DNA from: Eubacteriaceae bacterium
GTDB lineage: Bacteria; Bacillota; Clostridia; Lachnospirales; Lachnospiraceae
Direction: 5' to 3'
Assembly: GCA_902363805.1 (NCBI GenBank)
Contig: CABJBF010000003.1
Coordinates: forward strand, 386,564-450,563
Length of the DNA stretch: 64,000 nt
The translations under genes and the position numbers were made by a program. Below, piece by piece: positions 18,599-26,920 of the stretch. A model generated the notes under the pieces. It ran no database searches and was not told the DNA's origin. It saw only the letters and a list, made by a program, of their open reading frames with translations. The first letter of the stretch is position 1. Each line of letters starts with the position of its first letter.

Positions 18599-19873
18599 CT
18601 ATTTTGAAAGAATTGATGTATATGAAGCTGCATTATCTGTTTTAACCATGTTAATTGCAAATGCGTCATATTCGCTTGGGTTACCTAAACGGTTAGTAAT
18701 ATTTGATTCTGTCTGTCCGTCACCACCGATGTAATCTACTTTAAGGTTAAGAAGATCATCATATTTTTCAAGTAATGGCTGATATGTTGAACTAAGGAAG
18801 TTATCTGATGCATTGTAAATGTTAAGCCATACTTTCTTTTCTGCGCTCTTGCCTGAATCAAGCTGATTTGAAACTTTGTCATAAATCTTTGTTGAATCTG
18901 TAAAGTCTTTATAGTTATCTGCTGTTACAGCAACGTTTAATGCGTAATATGATCTTTCTTCTTCACTGTATCTGTAATCTTCATCCTTTGTGAGGCAGTT
19001 ACCTGCATCATCAGGTGTTCCTATACCTGTATCAATATCTACACCATCAAGTGCGTTACGAAGAACTCTAAGTGTAAGATATGCCTGAACATCTGCATGC
19101 TGTGAAATTGTTCCGCCGTATCCTTCTGCTATAGCTGCTACTGCATCACTATTTGCATCGTATCCAAATGTTGGAACCTTGTTATCTTTAGCCCATGCAT
19201 TAAACATTGACATTCCCATACCATCGTTATTTGAAACAACTACATCAATCTGCTTTCCGAATGAAGCTGTCCATGTTCCAATTGCATTTCCTGCTGTTGC
19301 TGCATCCCATGTTGCTCCTGCTGAGTTCTTCATTTCCTGTGATGCTAATTCTCTGATTGTGTATGTCTTTCCGTTAACCTCTAAAGTTGCATCCTTTACA
19401 GCCTTTGATGTTCCATCAACATTTGTTCCTGCTGGTGATGAATCAACGCTTCCATCTTTTTCAACTGCTGTTCCAAGTGCTGAACGAACACCACATGTAC
19501 GAGCGATTGAATCGTTATGTCCGATATCTCCGATTGCAAGAACATAACCGATTACTCCATCTCCGTTTCTATCAATTTTATCGATGTTCTTCTTAATGTA
19601 ATCAAGTACCATCTGTCCCTGAAGTTCTGCACCCTGGTTAGCATCAAATCCTACATAATATGTATCTTTGTTGAAATTAAGTGCTGTTGTATCAAGTTCA
19701 CCTGTTGAGCTGTTTGATGGCTGACGGTTAAACCAACATAATGGTTTATCCTTATTTGCCACTGAACTTGCTGAACCTGAGCTACTTGAGCCTCCGCCAG
19801 ATGTTCCACAACCTACCATTGATACTCCGAGCACTGCGGCTACTAAAACTGTTAATAATTTTGACTTTCTCAT
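18599..19873 (-). CDS. mglB: Galactose-binding lipoprotein MglB, circularly permuted
   Basis: A 424-residue secreted lipoprotein (lipobox VGC, Cys22, Gly/Ser linker). After the linker it starts in the middle of the usual fold: KPLCWFNRQP (~43-52) matches canonical VPVVFFNKEP. Lobe 1 then continues, with calcium loop DRNGDG (101-106) and GHNDSIAR (His119, Asp121, Arg125). Lobe 2 follows with Trp189, Asn216 and Asp239, and ends at VTADNYKDF. After a ~20-residue linker the missing N-terminal part appears at the C-terminus (~348-424): VWLNIYNASDNF (Asp357, Phe359 for E. coli Asp14, Phe16) and FAINMV (Asn408 for Asn91), ending at SYTSILSK. Only E. coli Asn256 is changed (Gln258). Start has AGGAGG; the stop is clean. 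Lobe 2 also has a ~40-residue insertion near 138-185. Confidence 0.9.
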   Translation of the reverse strand: MRKSKLLTVLVAAVLGVSMVGCGTSGGGSSSSGSASSVANKDKPLCWFNRQPSNSSTGELDTTALNFNKDTYYVGFDANQGAELQGQMVLDYIKKNIDKIDRNGDGVIGYVLAIGDIGHNDSIARTCGVRSALGTAVEKDGSVDSSPAGTNVDGTSKAVKDATLEVNGKTYTIRELASQEMKNSAGATWDAATAGNAIGTWTASFGKQIDVVVSNNDGMGMSMFNAWAKDNKVPTFGYDANSDAVAAIAEGYGGTISQHADVQAYLTLRVLRNALDGVDIDTGIGTPDDAGNCLTKDEDYRYSEEERSYYALNVAVTADNYKDFTDSTKIYDKVSNQLDSGKSAEKKVWLNIYNASDNFLSSTYQPLLEKYDDLLNLKVDYIGGDGQTESNITNRLGNPSEYDAFAINMVKTDNAASYTSILSK

Positions 19874-20072
19874 TAAACATTCCTCCTATTTGTTAATATT
19901 GTCGTTTTTTTTCCTGTCTCATTGACTAAATTTATTATAAATTTTATAGTCCCTAAAAAAAATAGAATATTTTTAGATAAAATATCAAAATTTTACTGTT
20001 TTTTAATGATTTTTATAGATATTTTTACTAAAATCGTTTTTATTGTTGATGTGGATTTTATGTTGTCTTAAT
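19874..20072 (-). promoter_or_regulatory. Promoter region of mglBAC
   Basis: About 200 AT-rich bases upstream of mglB. A TATAAT-like box lies near 19931-19940 on the minus strand; no convincing -35 box was seen, consistent with a promoter that needs the YesN activator (inferred). Confidence 0.35.
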
Positions 20073-20107
20073 CAAAAAAAAGTGCAAACCAATAACTGAT
20101 TTGCACC
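20073..20107 (-). terminator. Rho-independent terminator after the AlbA_2-like pseudogene
   Basis: A 9-bp stem (20082-20090 with 20098-20106, with G-U), followed on the minus strand by a run of eight or nine Ts. Confidence 0.85.
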
Positions 20108-20133
20108 TCTTGAAACTATAAATATATTATATT

Positions 20134-21135
20134 TTAGGATTTTTTCTTAATTATATATTTCGTACCTCTTCCTTTACCTTCGGCCGTTACAATTCCCTTT
20201 TGAATCAAATCTTTCAATATCTGTATTGTCTTTGATTTGCCAAATGAAACATACGGCGCAATTTCGCTAATCGATTTAAGAACTGTCCTACTTAAAATTT
20301 TATATACTGTTCTTTCATCTTCCGTCAAATTCATGTTTTCTTCAAAAACGGGAAGCATAATCTTAATTGTATTTTCTGACACTTCAAAATCCGACTTTCT
20401 TAATCCTGCTTCATATAGTTGCTTTATTCTTGTAATTCCGGTTCCAAAAATCTCAACAAAACCAAGTATATAAAATACATTTGCAAGATTTCTATTTCTT
20501 AAAACGGAAAGTTTACCTGACAAATATTCTTCTTCCGTTATCCCTGATGGCAATCCACCCGGAGAAATAATCTCTATTCTATCATCAAACATCAATACTC
20601 TGATTTGGGACTCCACATCCCATACTCTATGAATTAGTGCATTTGCAATTGCTTCTCTAAAAGCTGCTTCCGGAATTCTTTCTACGTTTTTTCGTTCTGC
20701 CCCTTGTATCACTTCATATCTATAGTAATCTCTGAATACATCCAGTGTCTTATCATACACATCTAAAACAGATATATTATCAAACGTTGCTCTTTTTTGA
20801 ATAATACTGATATTTTGACCGAACTTAACAATATCAATTCCAGGAAAATGTGATTTATATAAATACGGCTTTTGGACTCCGCCTTTTACTGTAAGCTTTA
20901 TTGTATTATCGCTTTGTATTTCGAGTGTATAGTCCGGTTGAGGCTAAATGCTATCATTAATTTTATTTTCTATATCCAAACAGGATTGCCTTACATTAGG
21001 CATCCCCTTAACATTACCGTTATCGTCTATCCCGAAAAAAATCTCGCCTCCATCATAATTTGAAAAAGCACTTACAGTTTTTAAAAATGTATTTGTAATT
21101 GTTTCTTTAAATTCTAATTTTTTTGTTTCATGCAT
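20134..21135 (-). pseudogene. Schlafen/AlbA_2-domain transcriptional regulator, broken by an amber codon
   Basis: Two fragments read in the same frame. The first (21135-20947) is the AlbA_2 N-terminus (KKLEFKETITNTFLKTVSAFSNYDGGEIFFGIDDNG). A TAG at 20944-20946 stops it at NDSI. The frame continues PQPDYTLEIQSDN..., then the HATPase-like RecG-type region (AFREAIANALIHRVWDVESQIRV, DDRIEIISPGGLPSGIT, GTGITRI) and a C-terminal winged helix. Family members usually have Lys at the stop position (AAG to TAG). The stretch after VQKPYLYK also looks shortened relative to the family. A shortened C-terminal protein could start at 20760. Confidence 0.8.
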
Positions 21136-21172
21136 ACTACTTGTATCCTTTCCATTTTTATTTATTATATGT

Positions 21173-21227
21173 AAAAACGCACGAAAAATTAAACATAAAA
21201 AAATACGTTTTATTTTTCGTGCGTTTT
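21173..21227 (-). terminator. Terminator of the Fic gene, 17-bp perfect inverted repeat
   Basis: 21173-21189 pairs perfectly with 21211/21212-21227, with T-runs at both ends, so it can stop transcription in either direction. It lies directly after the Fic stop at 21234. Confidence 0.85.
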
Positions 21228-21233
21228 TGATTG

Positions 21234-22286
21234 TTATTCAGAGTCACTGCGTACATAAAATGTAGCTCTTCCGTTTCCTTTTTTTATAAGAACCCCTTCT
21301 TCTACTAATTGTTTTAAAGCTAACTCTACTGATTTTTTTCCTATAGAAGGGCATAACTCAACAACGTCACTCTTAGTTATTTTTCCTATTTTATTATATA
21401 TTGCACGTCTGACAATTTCTTTTGCAGGAATTTTTTCACTTACAAGTTCTACTCTTTCCTCAAAATCTCTGTATGAAGCAAGAATAATCCTTAACATATA
21501 TTTCACAAAAGACGTTACATCTTCCTTATTTTCATGCCAACCATCTTGACAATTTTCTAATGCTTTATAATATAAATCTTTATTCTTTGCAATCTTATTT
21601 TCAATAGAAATATATTTACCTACAACATATCCACTTCTATATAAAAGAAGCGCTGTAAGCAAACGGCTCATTCTTCCATTTCCATCACTAAATGGATGTA
21701 TACAAAGAAAATCATGTATAAAAATAGGAATAAGCAAGAGCGAATCCAACTCTTCGCTATCAATCATTTTGTTGTAATTCTCACAAATATCGTCTATTGC
21801 AGACGGCGTTTCATATGGTGCAAGCGGTGTGAAAAGCACGTACTCTTTTCCTTTTTCATCAGTAGCAGCAATAACATTTTGTGATACCTTAAAATGACCA
21901 CCAATATTTTTTTCCGTATATTTATATAAATCACGATGTAACTGCAAAATATAATTTGCTCTTATTGGAATGTACTCATAATTCTCATGAATCGTGTTCA
22001 GGACATCTCTATATCCAAGAATTTCTTCCTCATCACGATTTTTCGGAGTTGTCTTTTCCTCACATAACTGCCTTAATCTTGTACTTGTAGTCCGTATTCC
22101 TTCAATTGCATTCGATGCCTCTGTACTCTGTCGCTTTGCTATTTCAATAAGTTTATCTAACTCTTCCGGTTTCTGCTTAAGATATATTTCCTGTCTTCCC
22201 TTATATTCATGAATCTGTGCAACAAGTGAAATTATTTCACTATCCCATTTTTTTTCTTTCAACGATGAATAATCAAATTTTCTCAT
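21234..22286 (-). CDS. Fic-domain AMP transferase with built-in inhibitory helix and C-terminal winged helix
   Basis: A 350-residue class II Fic protein. The N-terminal inhibitory motif (S/T)xxxE(G/N) is present as SNAIEG near residue 60; its Glu would block ATP orientation. The catalytic motif HPFSDGNGRMSR is near residues 198-209, with the flap region before it. The C-terminal ~70 residues form a winged helix (KSDVVELCPSIGKKSVELALKQLVEEG). Such proteins transfer AMP to target hydroxyls and may regulate transcription; the target is unknown. It is transcribed towards the broken AlbA_2-like regulator but separated from it by a strong terminator. Confidence 0.92.
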   Translation of the reverse strand: MRKFDYSSLKEKKWDSEIISLVAQIHEYKGRQEIYLKQKPEELDKLIEIAKRQSTEASNAIEGIRTTSTRLRQLCEEKTTPKNRDEEEILGYRDVLNTIHENYEYIPIRANYILQLHRDLYKYTEKNIGGHFKVSQNVIAATDEKGKEYVLFTPLAPYETPSAIDDICENYNKMIDSEELDSLLLIPIFIHDFLCIHPFSDGNGRMSRLLTALLLYRSGYVVGKYISIENKIAKNKDLYYKALENCQDGWHENKEDVTSFVKYMLRIILASYRDFEERVELVSEKIPAKEIVRRAIYNKIGKITKSDVVELCPSIGKKSVELALKQLVEEGVLIKKGNGRATFYVRSDSE

Positions 22287-22434
22287 AATCCATCTCCTAA
22301 TTTGTTATTTATCTCCTAAATTATATTGCATTTTAGGAGATAATTCAATTATTAGGACATAAAATCCTTATATATAGCATTCCTTTTTTTAGAAAGTATA
22401 TTCTATTTTTAGAATAATACATAATCACATATTC

Positions 22435-22785
22435 CTATTTAATTGCCTCGCTCCATTCACTTTCCTTAAAACCTGTTAACACTGTATTTTCTCCAACTAT
22501 AAGCGGACGCTTCACAAGCATGCCATTAGTTGCTAATAATTGTAACTGCTTATCTTCACTCATTGTAGGCAACTTATCTTTAAGTTTCATCTCTTTATAT
22601 AGTAGTCCGCTGGTATTAAAAAATCTTTTAATTGGCAAACCACTTTTATTAAACCATTCTTTTAATTCATCATATGTTGGATTGTTTTCCACTATATGAC
22701 GCTCTGTGTATTCCACATTATGTTCGTCCAACCACTTTTTAGCCTTTTTGCAAGTTGAACATTTTGGATAACATATAAATAACAT
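22435..22785 (-). CDS. ArsC/Spx-family thioredoxin-fold protein
   Basis: A 116-residue protein with the N-terminal CxxC of the family (YPKCSTCKKAKKWL, Cys9 and Cys12), the middle IVENNPTYDELKEW helix, and the C-terminal LVKRPLIVGENTVLTGF block with the conserved Arg-Pro. It resembles the Spx/MgsR/YffB group more than arsenate reductases, and no ars genes are near. It could be a redox-sensing RNA polymerase partner or a thiol oxidoreductase. The start follows AAAGGATGG. Confidence 0.85.
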   Translation of the reverse strand: MLFICYPKCSTCKKAKKWLDEHNVEYTERHIVENNPTYDELKEWFNKSGLPIKRFFNTSGLLYKEMKLKDKLPTMSEDKQLQLLATNGMLVKRPLIVGENTVLTGFKESEWSEAIK

Positions 22786-22962
22786 TTTTTCACCATCCTT
22801 TATTAATTTCTTTTAAATATTCTATAAATTTCTTAACTGCAAAATTCAATATTTTTCTATCCTTCATTGCCAATGTAATCTAGCTTATTTTGCCGATTTT
22901 ATTATGAATGTCTGCATAATTTATAAAAATGGCACTATATAAACCGGCATTCCAACAGATAC

Positions 22963-23739
22963 CTATAACAAGTGACTGTATATTTCTAAATCTTCGTTCT
23001 TAAATACATTAAATATTACCTTTTTGATTCTGTCATCTTTTTTCAAAAATTGCATTACTGTTTCCGTAGCAATTTCAGCAGCCCTCTGCTGTGGGAATCT
23101 AAAGACTCCTGTGGACAAGCAACAAAATGCTATTGATTCCACACCTGTATCAGCAGCAAGTTTTAAACATTCTTTATAACAACTTGCAAGCAAATTTTCA
23201 TCTTCTTGGGTAACTTTCCATTGTATAATAGGTCCCACTGCGTGAAGAACATATTTTGCCGGAAGGTTGTATCCTGATGTAATCTTTGCTTTTCCAGTTT
23301 CCTCTTCATGCCCCTGCTTTGTCATAATCTCATGCATTTTCAAACGAAGTTCTACTCCTGCATAAGTATGAATAAAATTATCAATACAGGCATGCATAGG
23401 TGAAAAGCATCCAAGCATCTGTGAGTTGCAAGCATTTACGATTGCGTCACATTTCAAAGTAGTAATATCTCCCTGCCAGATATATAATCTTGAATCGGAT
23501 TTCACAGGTGTAAGAGTTGCAACATCTGTGATACCACGCTCTATATTTCTTTCAGTAAGATACTCATCCTGTATTTCCAAAAATTCATGACTTATTGGTC
23601 TTGGTGGTCTAACATTCATAAGTGAGCGCAACAGATTCTCCTGTCCCTGCTTATCCGCGGGAATACTCTGTCTACCAAACCTTATTTCTTCTTTTAAAAG
23701 ATACTTAATCAAATATTCTCTTCGCTCATTCTGGTTCAT
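22963..23739 (-). CDS. Zinc-dependent macrodomain, protein-ADP-ribose hydrolase
   Basis: A 258-residue macrodomain of the Zn-Macro type that removes ADP-ribose placed by class M sirtuins. A ~75-residue helical N-terminus is followed by DAIVNACNSQMLGCFSPMHACIDNFIHTYAG, whose Cys/His residues fit the zinc site. GKAKITSGYNLPAKYVLHAVGP and STGVFRFPQQRAAEIA line the ADP-ribose pocket. Its start codon overlaps the stop of the sirtuin remnant (ATGA), the coupled layout of intact SirTM/macrodomain operons. Here the sirtuin is destroyed, so the hydrolase is an orphan. Confidence 0.9.
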   Translation of the reverse strand: MNQNERREYLIKYLLKEEIRFGRQSIPADKQGQENLLRSLMNVRPPRPISHEFLEIQDEYLTERNIERGITDVATLTPVKSDSRLYIWQGDITTLKCDAIVNACNSQMLGCFSPMHACIDNFIHTYAGVELRLKMHEIMTKQGHEEETGKAKITSGYNLPAKYVLHAVGPIIQWKVTQEDENLLASCYKECLKLAADTGVESIAFCCLSTGVFRFPQQRAAEIATETVMQFLKKDDRIKKVIFNVFKNEDLEIYSHLL

Positions 23740-24058
23740 AATACCTGTCCCCTTATATCTGTAATTGCCTTTGCCATATCACCGCCGATACCGATTGCGC
23801 GCTTTCCGAAACTTTCCGGTACGACTGCTTCATCCATCTTTCTAAACATTTCTTCCGCATCATATGTCTTTGGATGACATCCTCTCTGGCATTGTATTTT
23901 ACCATAATCTCCCTATGTTGCAAATATTCTGTTTTCATCAAACCCTGCTTTATAAAACTGATGGTCCACATTGGTAGTCATTACAAAATACTCCTTGCTT
24001 TTCACAATATCATAAAGCTCGGTATAAAGCGGCAATTCCGGAGGAGCAAAGCTTTCCA
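23736..24058 (-). pseudogene. Class M sirtuin (SirTM) remnant with an amber codon
   Basis: Only the C-terminal part survives. The segment ELYDIVKSKEYFVMTTNVDHQFYKAGF and DENRIFAT is followed by TAG (23913-23915) where sirtuins have Gln (TQGDYG), then in the same frame GDYGKIQCQRGCHPKTYDAEEMF with the zinc-ribbon Cys, ending at the TGA that overlaps the macrodomain start. The NAD-binding N-terminus is missing. The 5' end is joined out of frame to a pyridoxamine-oxidase-like fragment near 24055-24060, so a deletion fused two genes. Confidence 0.85.
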
Positions 24059-24168
24059 TCCTGCTCGAAACCAAACATAAATGGACGACATTTTGCCTTT
24101 CCATCTCTTCCAACTGTTGCTAAATACTGAACCGGGTTTTTCTGTAAAAATTCTACTACTTTCTGCAT
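24059..24168 (-). pseudogene. Pyridoxamine 5'-phosphate oxidase-like (FMN-binding) N-terminal fragment
   Basis: After a good GGAGG at ~24180, an ATG at 24168 opens MQKVVEFLQKNPVQYLATVG followed by GRDGKAKCRPFMFGFEQDGKL, the N-terminal strand pair of PNPOx-like flavoproteins. The family sequence stops near 24060, where sirtuin sequence begins in another frame. The remaining ~100 residues are lost. Confidence 0.75.
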
Positions 24169-24360
24169 TTTATAGTACCTCCTTAAATTATATAAATTGT
24201 TTTTACAAAGCTTATATAATGTGCAAAATATCATATACAGCCGGACAAATTTGTAATAAAATATATTTATATAAGCCAAACGTGAAACGATGAATTTTAT
24301 ACAGAGGAAAGTCTTTTTTCCTTCAACAATATTTTATTTATAGAAAGGAACGGTGAATAT

Positions 24361-26571
24361 ATGAAAAAAACATCTTTAAAATTACTGCTATTTAGCTTTT
24401 GTATGAGTTTTATTATGATAATTCCTACAAATGTAAATGCAGAAGAAATCATTCCGGTCAATATATCTGTAAAGTATGGCCAGACAGAAGCCCGAAGAAT
24501 CTTAGATATGATTAATGAACTGAGAACCAGTCCTACTGACGCATGGGCTTGGGATAAGACTGATACCAAACAAGTTGCATATCCCGGTTTAAAAGAACTT
24601 GTCTATGACTATGATTTAGAGCGACTTGCAATGAAACGTGCAGCAGAAATTGCACTATCCTACGACCACACCCGCCCAAATGGTCAAAATCCTTTTACTA
24701 TTTATACTGAAGAAAATATAACCAGATGGGATACAGGTGAGAATATTGCAGTAGCAAGTCCTAATGTTTATTCTAAGGCAGAAGCAGTAAATAACGGATG
24801 GCGTGAAGATAACGAACCTTATGCCGGTCAGGGGCACCGTAGAAATATGTTAGGTTATAAATTTACCTGCGTTGGAGTTGGTCATGTTACTTATAATGGC
24901 TATGACTACTGGGTGGAAGAATTTGCCTCCAGACCTTCCATTAATACAACAGAAACACCGGCAAATGACAGTGAACAAACTGTTACTGTTTCAGTAACTA
25001 AAAGTTGGATTACAAATTATAAGACATCTTTTGACCAAGATTCATATGTTCTTAGATTAGGAGAAACATTAACTCCAAATATTACACCTATAATTTCTCT
25101 TATAAATCAATTTGGACCAATCGGAACCGTGTTAGATACTCCAACCGTTTCCATTAATGACCCTTCTATTGCCACCTATAGTGATGGAAAGATTATAGGA
25201 CTTAAAGAAGGTACCACCACGTTAACCACATCACTGTACGGATTGCCATCAACAACTTCGGCAACAATAATTGTACATGACTGTGATAATCATTGGAATC
25301 AGGGAGTAATTACAAAAGTTCCAACCTGTATAGTGGAAGGCGAAAAAACTTATACCTGCGCTATTTGTAATAATACAAAAATTGAAAAAATTGGCATAGA
25401 TGCAACAAATCACCTCCACTCTGAAATTCGAAATCAAAAGGAAGCTTCCTGCAAAGAGGAAGGATATTCCGGTGATAAATATTGCCCTGACTGTGGAACT
25501 AAACTTTCATCAGGCAATACTATTGCAAAAACAGAAAATCATAGTTGGAATAACGGAGTAATCACTAAAGAACCTACATGTGTAGAGACAGGCGTAAAAA
25601 CTTATACTTGTGGAATTTGTAATAAAACAAGAACAGAAAACATTGCAAAAACAACAGAACATCTTCATACCGAAATTCGTAATAAAAAGGCTGCTACCTG
25701 TGGCGAAACCGGTTATACCGGCGATACATATTGTACTGATTGTGGCACTAAAGTTTCATCCGGTAAGACCATTGCAAAATTAACTACTCATACTTGGGAT
25801 GAAGGAAAGGTCACAACAGAACCTACCTGTACAGCGAAAGGTGTTCGAACATTTACTTGTAGTATATGTGCCAAAACCAAAACTGCGAGCATTGCAGCAA
25901 CAGGACATCAGCATACTGAAATCCGCAAGAAAAAAGACGCAACCTGCGGCGAAGATGGTTATACAGGAGATACATATTGTACTGATTGTGGAAAGAGACT
26001 GGCATATGGTCAAACCATAAAAAAAACCGGCAACCATACTTGGGATGACGGAAAGACTACAACCGAACCTACCTGTACAATAAACGGCATAACAACTTTT
26101 ACCTGCACTACATGTGGCAAAACAAAAACAAGAAGCATAAAAGCAGCAGGACATAGTTATGGAGAATATGTGGTTGTAAAAGAGCCGACATCCACAGAAA
26201 AAGGACTGAAATCTAAAACCTGTAGCGTATGTGGAAAAGTATATTCTGTGACATTGGCAAAAACCGATTCTTCTAATGCAAATATAAAAAATACGACAAA
26301 TTCAGAACAGAATACACAGACAAATCAGTATACCACTAAAAAGATTAAACTAAACCGCAGAAAACTGACTTTGAAAAGAGGCAAGAGTTTTAAATTAAAG
26401 GTTACTTTAACACCGATAAACAGTCGTGACAAAATTACTTACGTAACTTCAAACAAAAAAGTTGTCAAAGTCTACAGAAATGGCAGAATCAAAGCTCTGA
26501 AAAAAGGTAAAGCTAATATTACAGTAATTTCAGGTAATAAGAAAGTTATCTGTAGAGTAACGGTCAAATAA
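24361..26571 (+). CDS. Secreted CAP/SCP-domain protein with tandem Cys-pair repeats and a C-terminal Big2-like domain
   Basis: A 736-residue exported protein. It has a signal peptide (1-29), then a CAP/SCP domain (~40-205) with the conserved His/Glu/His surface (SYDHTRPNG, TGENIA, GHRRNMLG). An Ig-like Big2 segment (~215-300) follows. Residues ~305-630 hold about nine alternating modules of two kinds: W-x-x-G-x-x-T-x-x-PTC...TYTCxIC, and ATCxExGYxGDxYCxDCG, each with a CxxC. A Ser/Thr/Gln linker leads to a basic Big2-like C-terminal domain (IKLNRRKLTLKRGKSFKL). No LPXTG or SLH anchor was seen. The ribosome site is AGAAAGGAA. It is one of the few plus-strand genes. Confidence 0.88.
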   Translation: MKKTSLKLLLFSFCMSFIMIIPTNVNAEEIIPVNISVKYGQTEARRILDMINELRTSPTDAWAWDKTDTKQVAYPGLKELVYDYDLERLAMKRAAEIALSYDHTRPNGQNPFTIYTEENITRWDTGENIAVASPNVYSKAEAVNNGWREDNEPYAGQGHRRNMLGYKFTCVGVGHVTYNGYDYWVEEFASRPSINTTETPANDSEQTVTVSVTKSWITNYKTSFDQDSYVLRLGETLTPNITPIISLINQFGPIGTVLDTPTVSINDPSIATYSDGKIIGLKEGTTTLTTSLYGLPSTTSATIIVHDCDNHWNQGVITKVPTCIVEGEKTYTCAICNNTKIEKIGIDATNHLHSEIRNQKEASCKEEGYSGDKYCPDCGTKLSSGNTIAKTENHSWNNGVITKEPTCVETGVKTYTCGICNKTRTENIAKTTEHLHTEIRNKKAATCGETGYTGDTYCTDCGTKVSSGKTIAKLTTHTWDEGKVTTEPTCTAKGVRTFTCSICAKTKTASIAATGHQHTEIRKKKDATCGEDGYTGDTYCTDCGKRLAYGQTIKKTGNHTWDDGKTTTEPTCTINGITTFTCTTCGKTKTRSIKAAGHSYGEYVVVKEPTSTEKGLKSKTCSVCGKVYSVTLAKTDSSNANIKNTTNSEQNTQTNQYTTKKIKLNRRKLTLKRGKSFKLKVTLTPINSRDKITYVTSNKKVVKVYRNGRIKALKKGKANITVISGNKKVICRVTVK

Positions 26572-26672
26572 AGACTATACAATAAAAGACACTCAAACAA
26601 TTAGTCAAACTTTTGGTGCTTTAACGCCCTAATTATATATTTAATAAATATAATTTTAAAAGAATGATTAAC

Positions 26673-26729
26673 AAAAAATCCTTTATGAAATACAAGTTTT
26701 ACAAAAACTGTATCCATAAAGGATTTTTT
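26673..26729 (+). terminator. Terminator downstream of the CAP gene
   Basis: A long hairpin (outer AAAAATCCTTTAT/ATAAAGGATTTTT, inner ATACAAGTTT/AAACTGTAT with one mismatch) with a six-T run on the plus strand, about 100 bases after the CAP stop. Flanking A-runs make it potentially bidirectional. Confidence 0.75.
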
Positions 26730-26920
26730 GCTATTATCATCAAATATATTTACTACGCATAACTCTCTTATCCATCTTTATTCCGACCCAATATTGAATC
26801 ATCTTATACCTCCCTTGTATGTTCATACTAATCCAAAAGTTATATTTTCTCTATCAAAAATCATTGACATCCCACAATTTTGCTATGCCAAAAGTATTTT
26901 ACATATTGTAAAATTACGAT

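Noticed and set aside
111-23915. Stop-codon recoding (UAG/UAA read as amino acid)
   Set aside because: Both TAA and TAG are involved, the affected genes show other damage, and neighbouring genes end normally on the same codons.
23753-23971. 72-codon minus-strand ORF upstream of the macrodomain
   Set aside because: It is a shifted frame over the sirtuin remnant; the family sequence is in the frame that overlaps the macrodomain start.
24010-24279. 89-codon ORF as a single protein
   Set aside because: Only residues 38-77 match a PNPOx-like start after a good ribosome site; the rest is upstream noncoding DNA and the sirtuin junction.
25270-26260. Regular DNA repeats resembling a repeat array
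   Set aside because: They are in-frame protein modules of the CAP gene with 38-40 residue spacing and synonymous variation, not CRISPR repeats.
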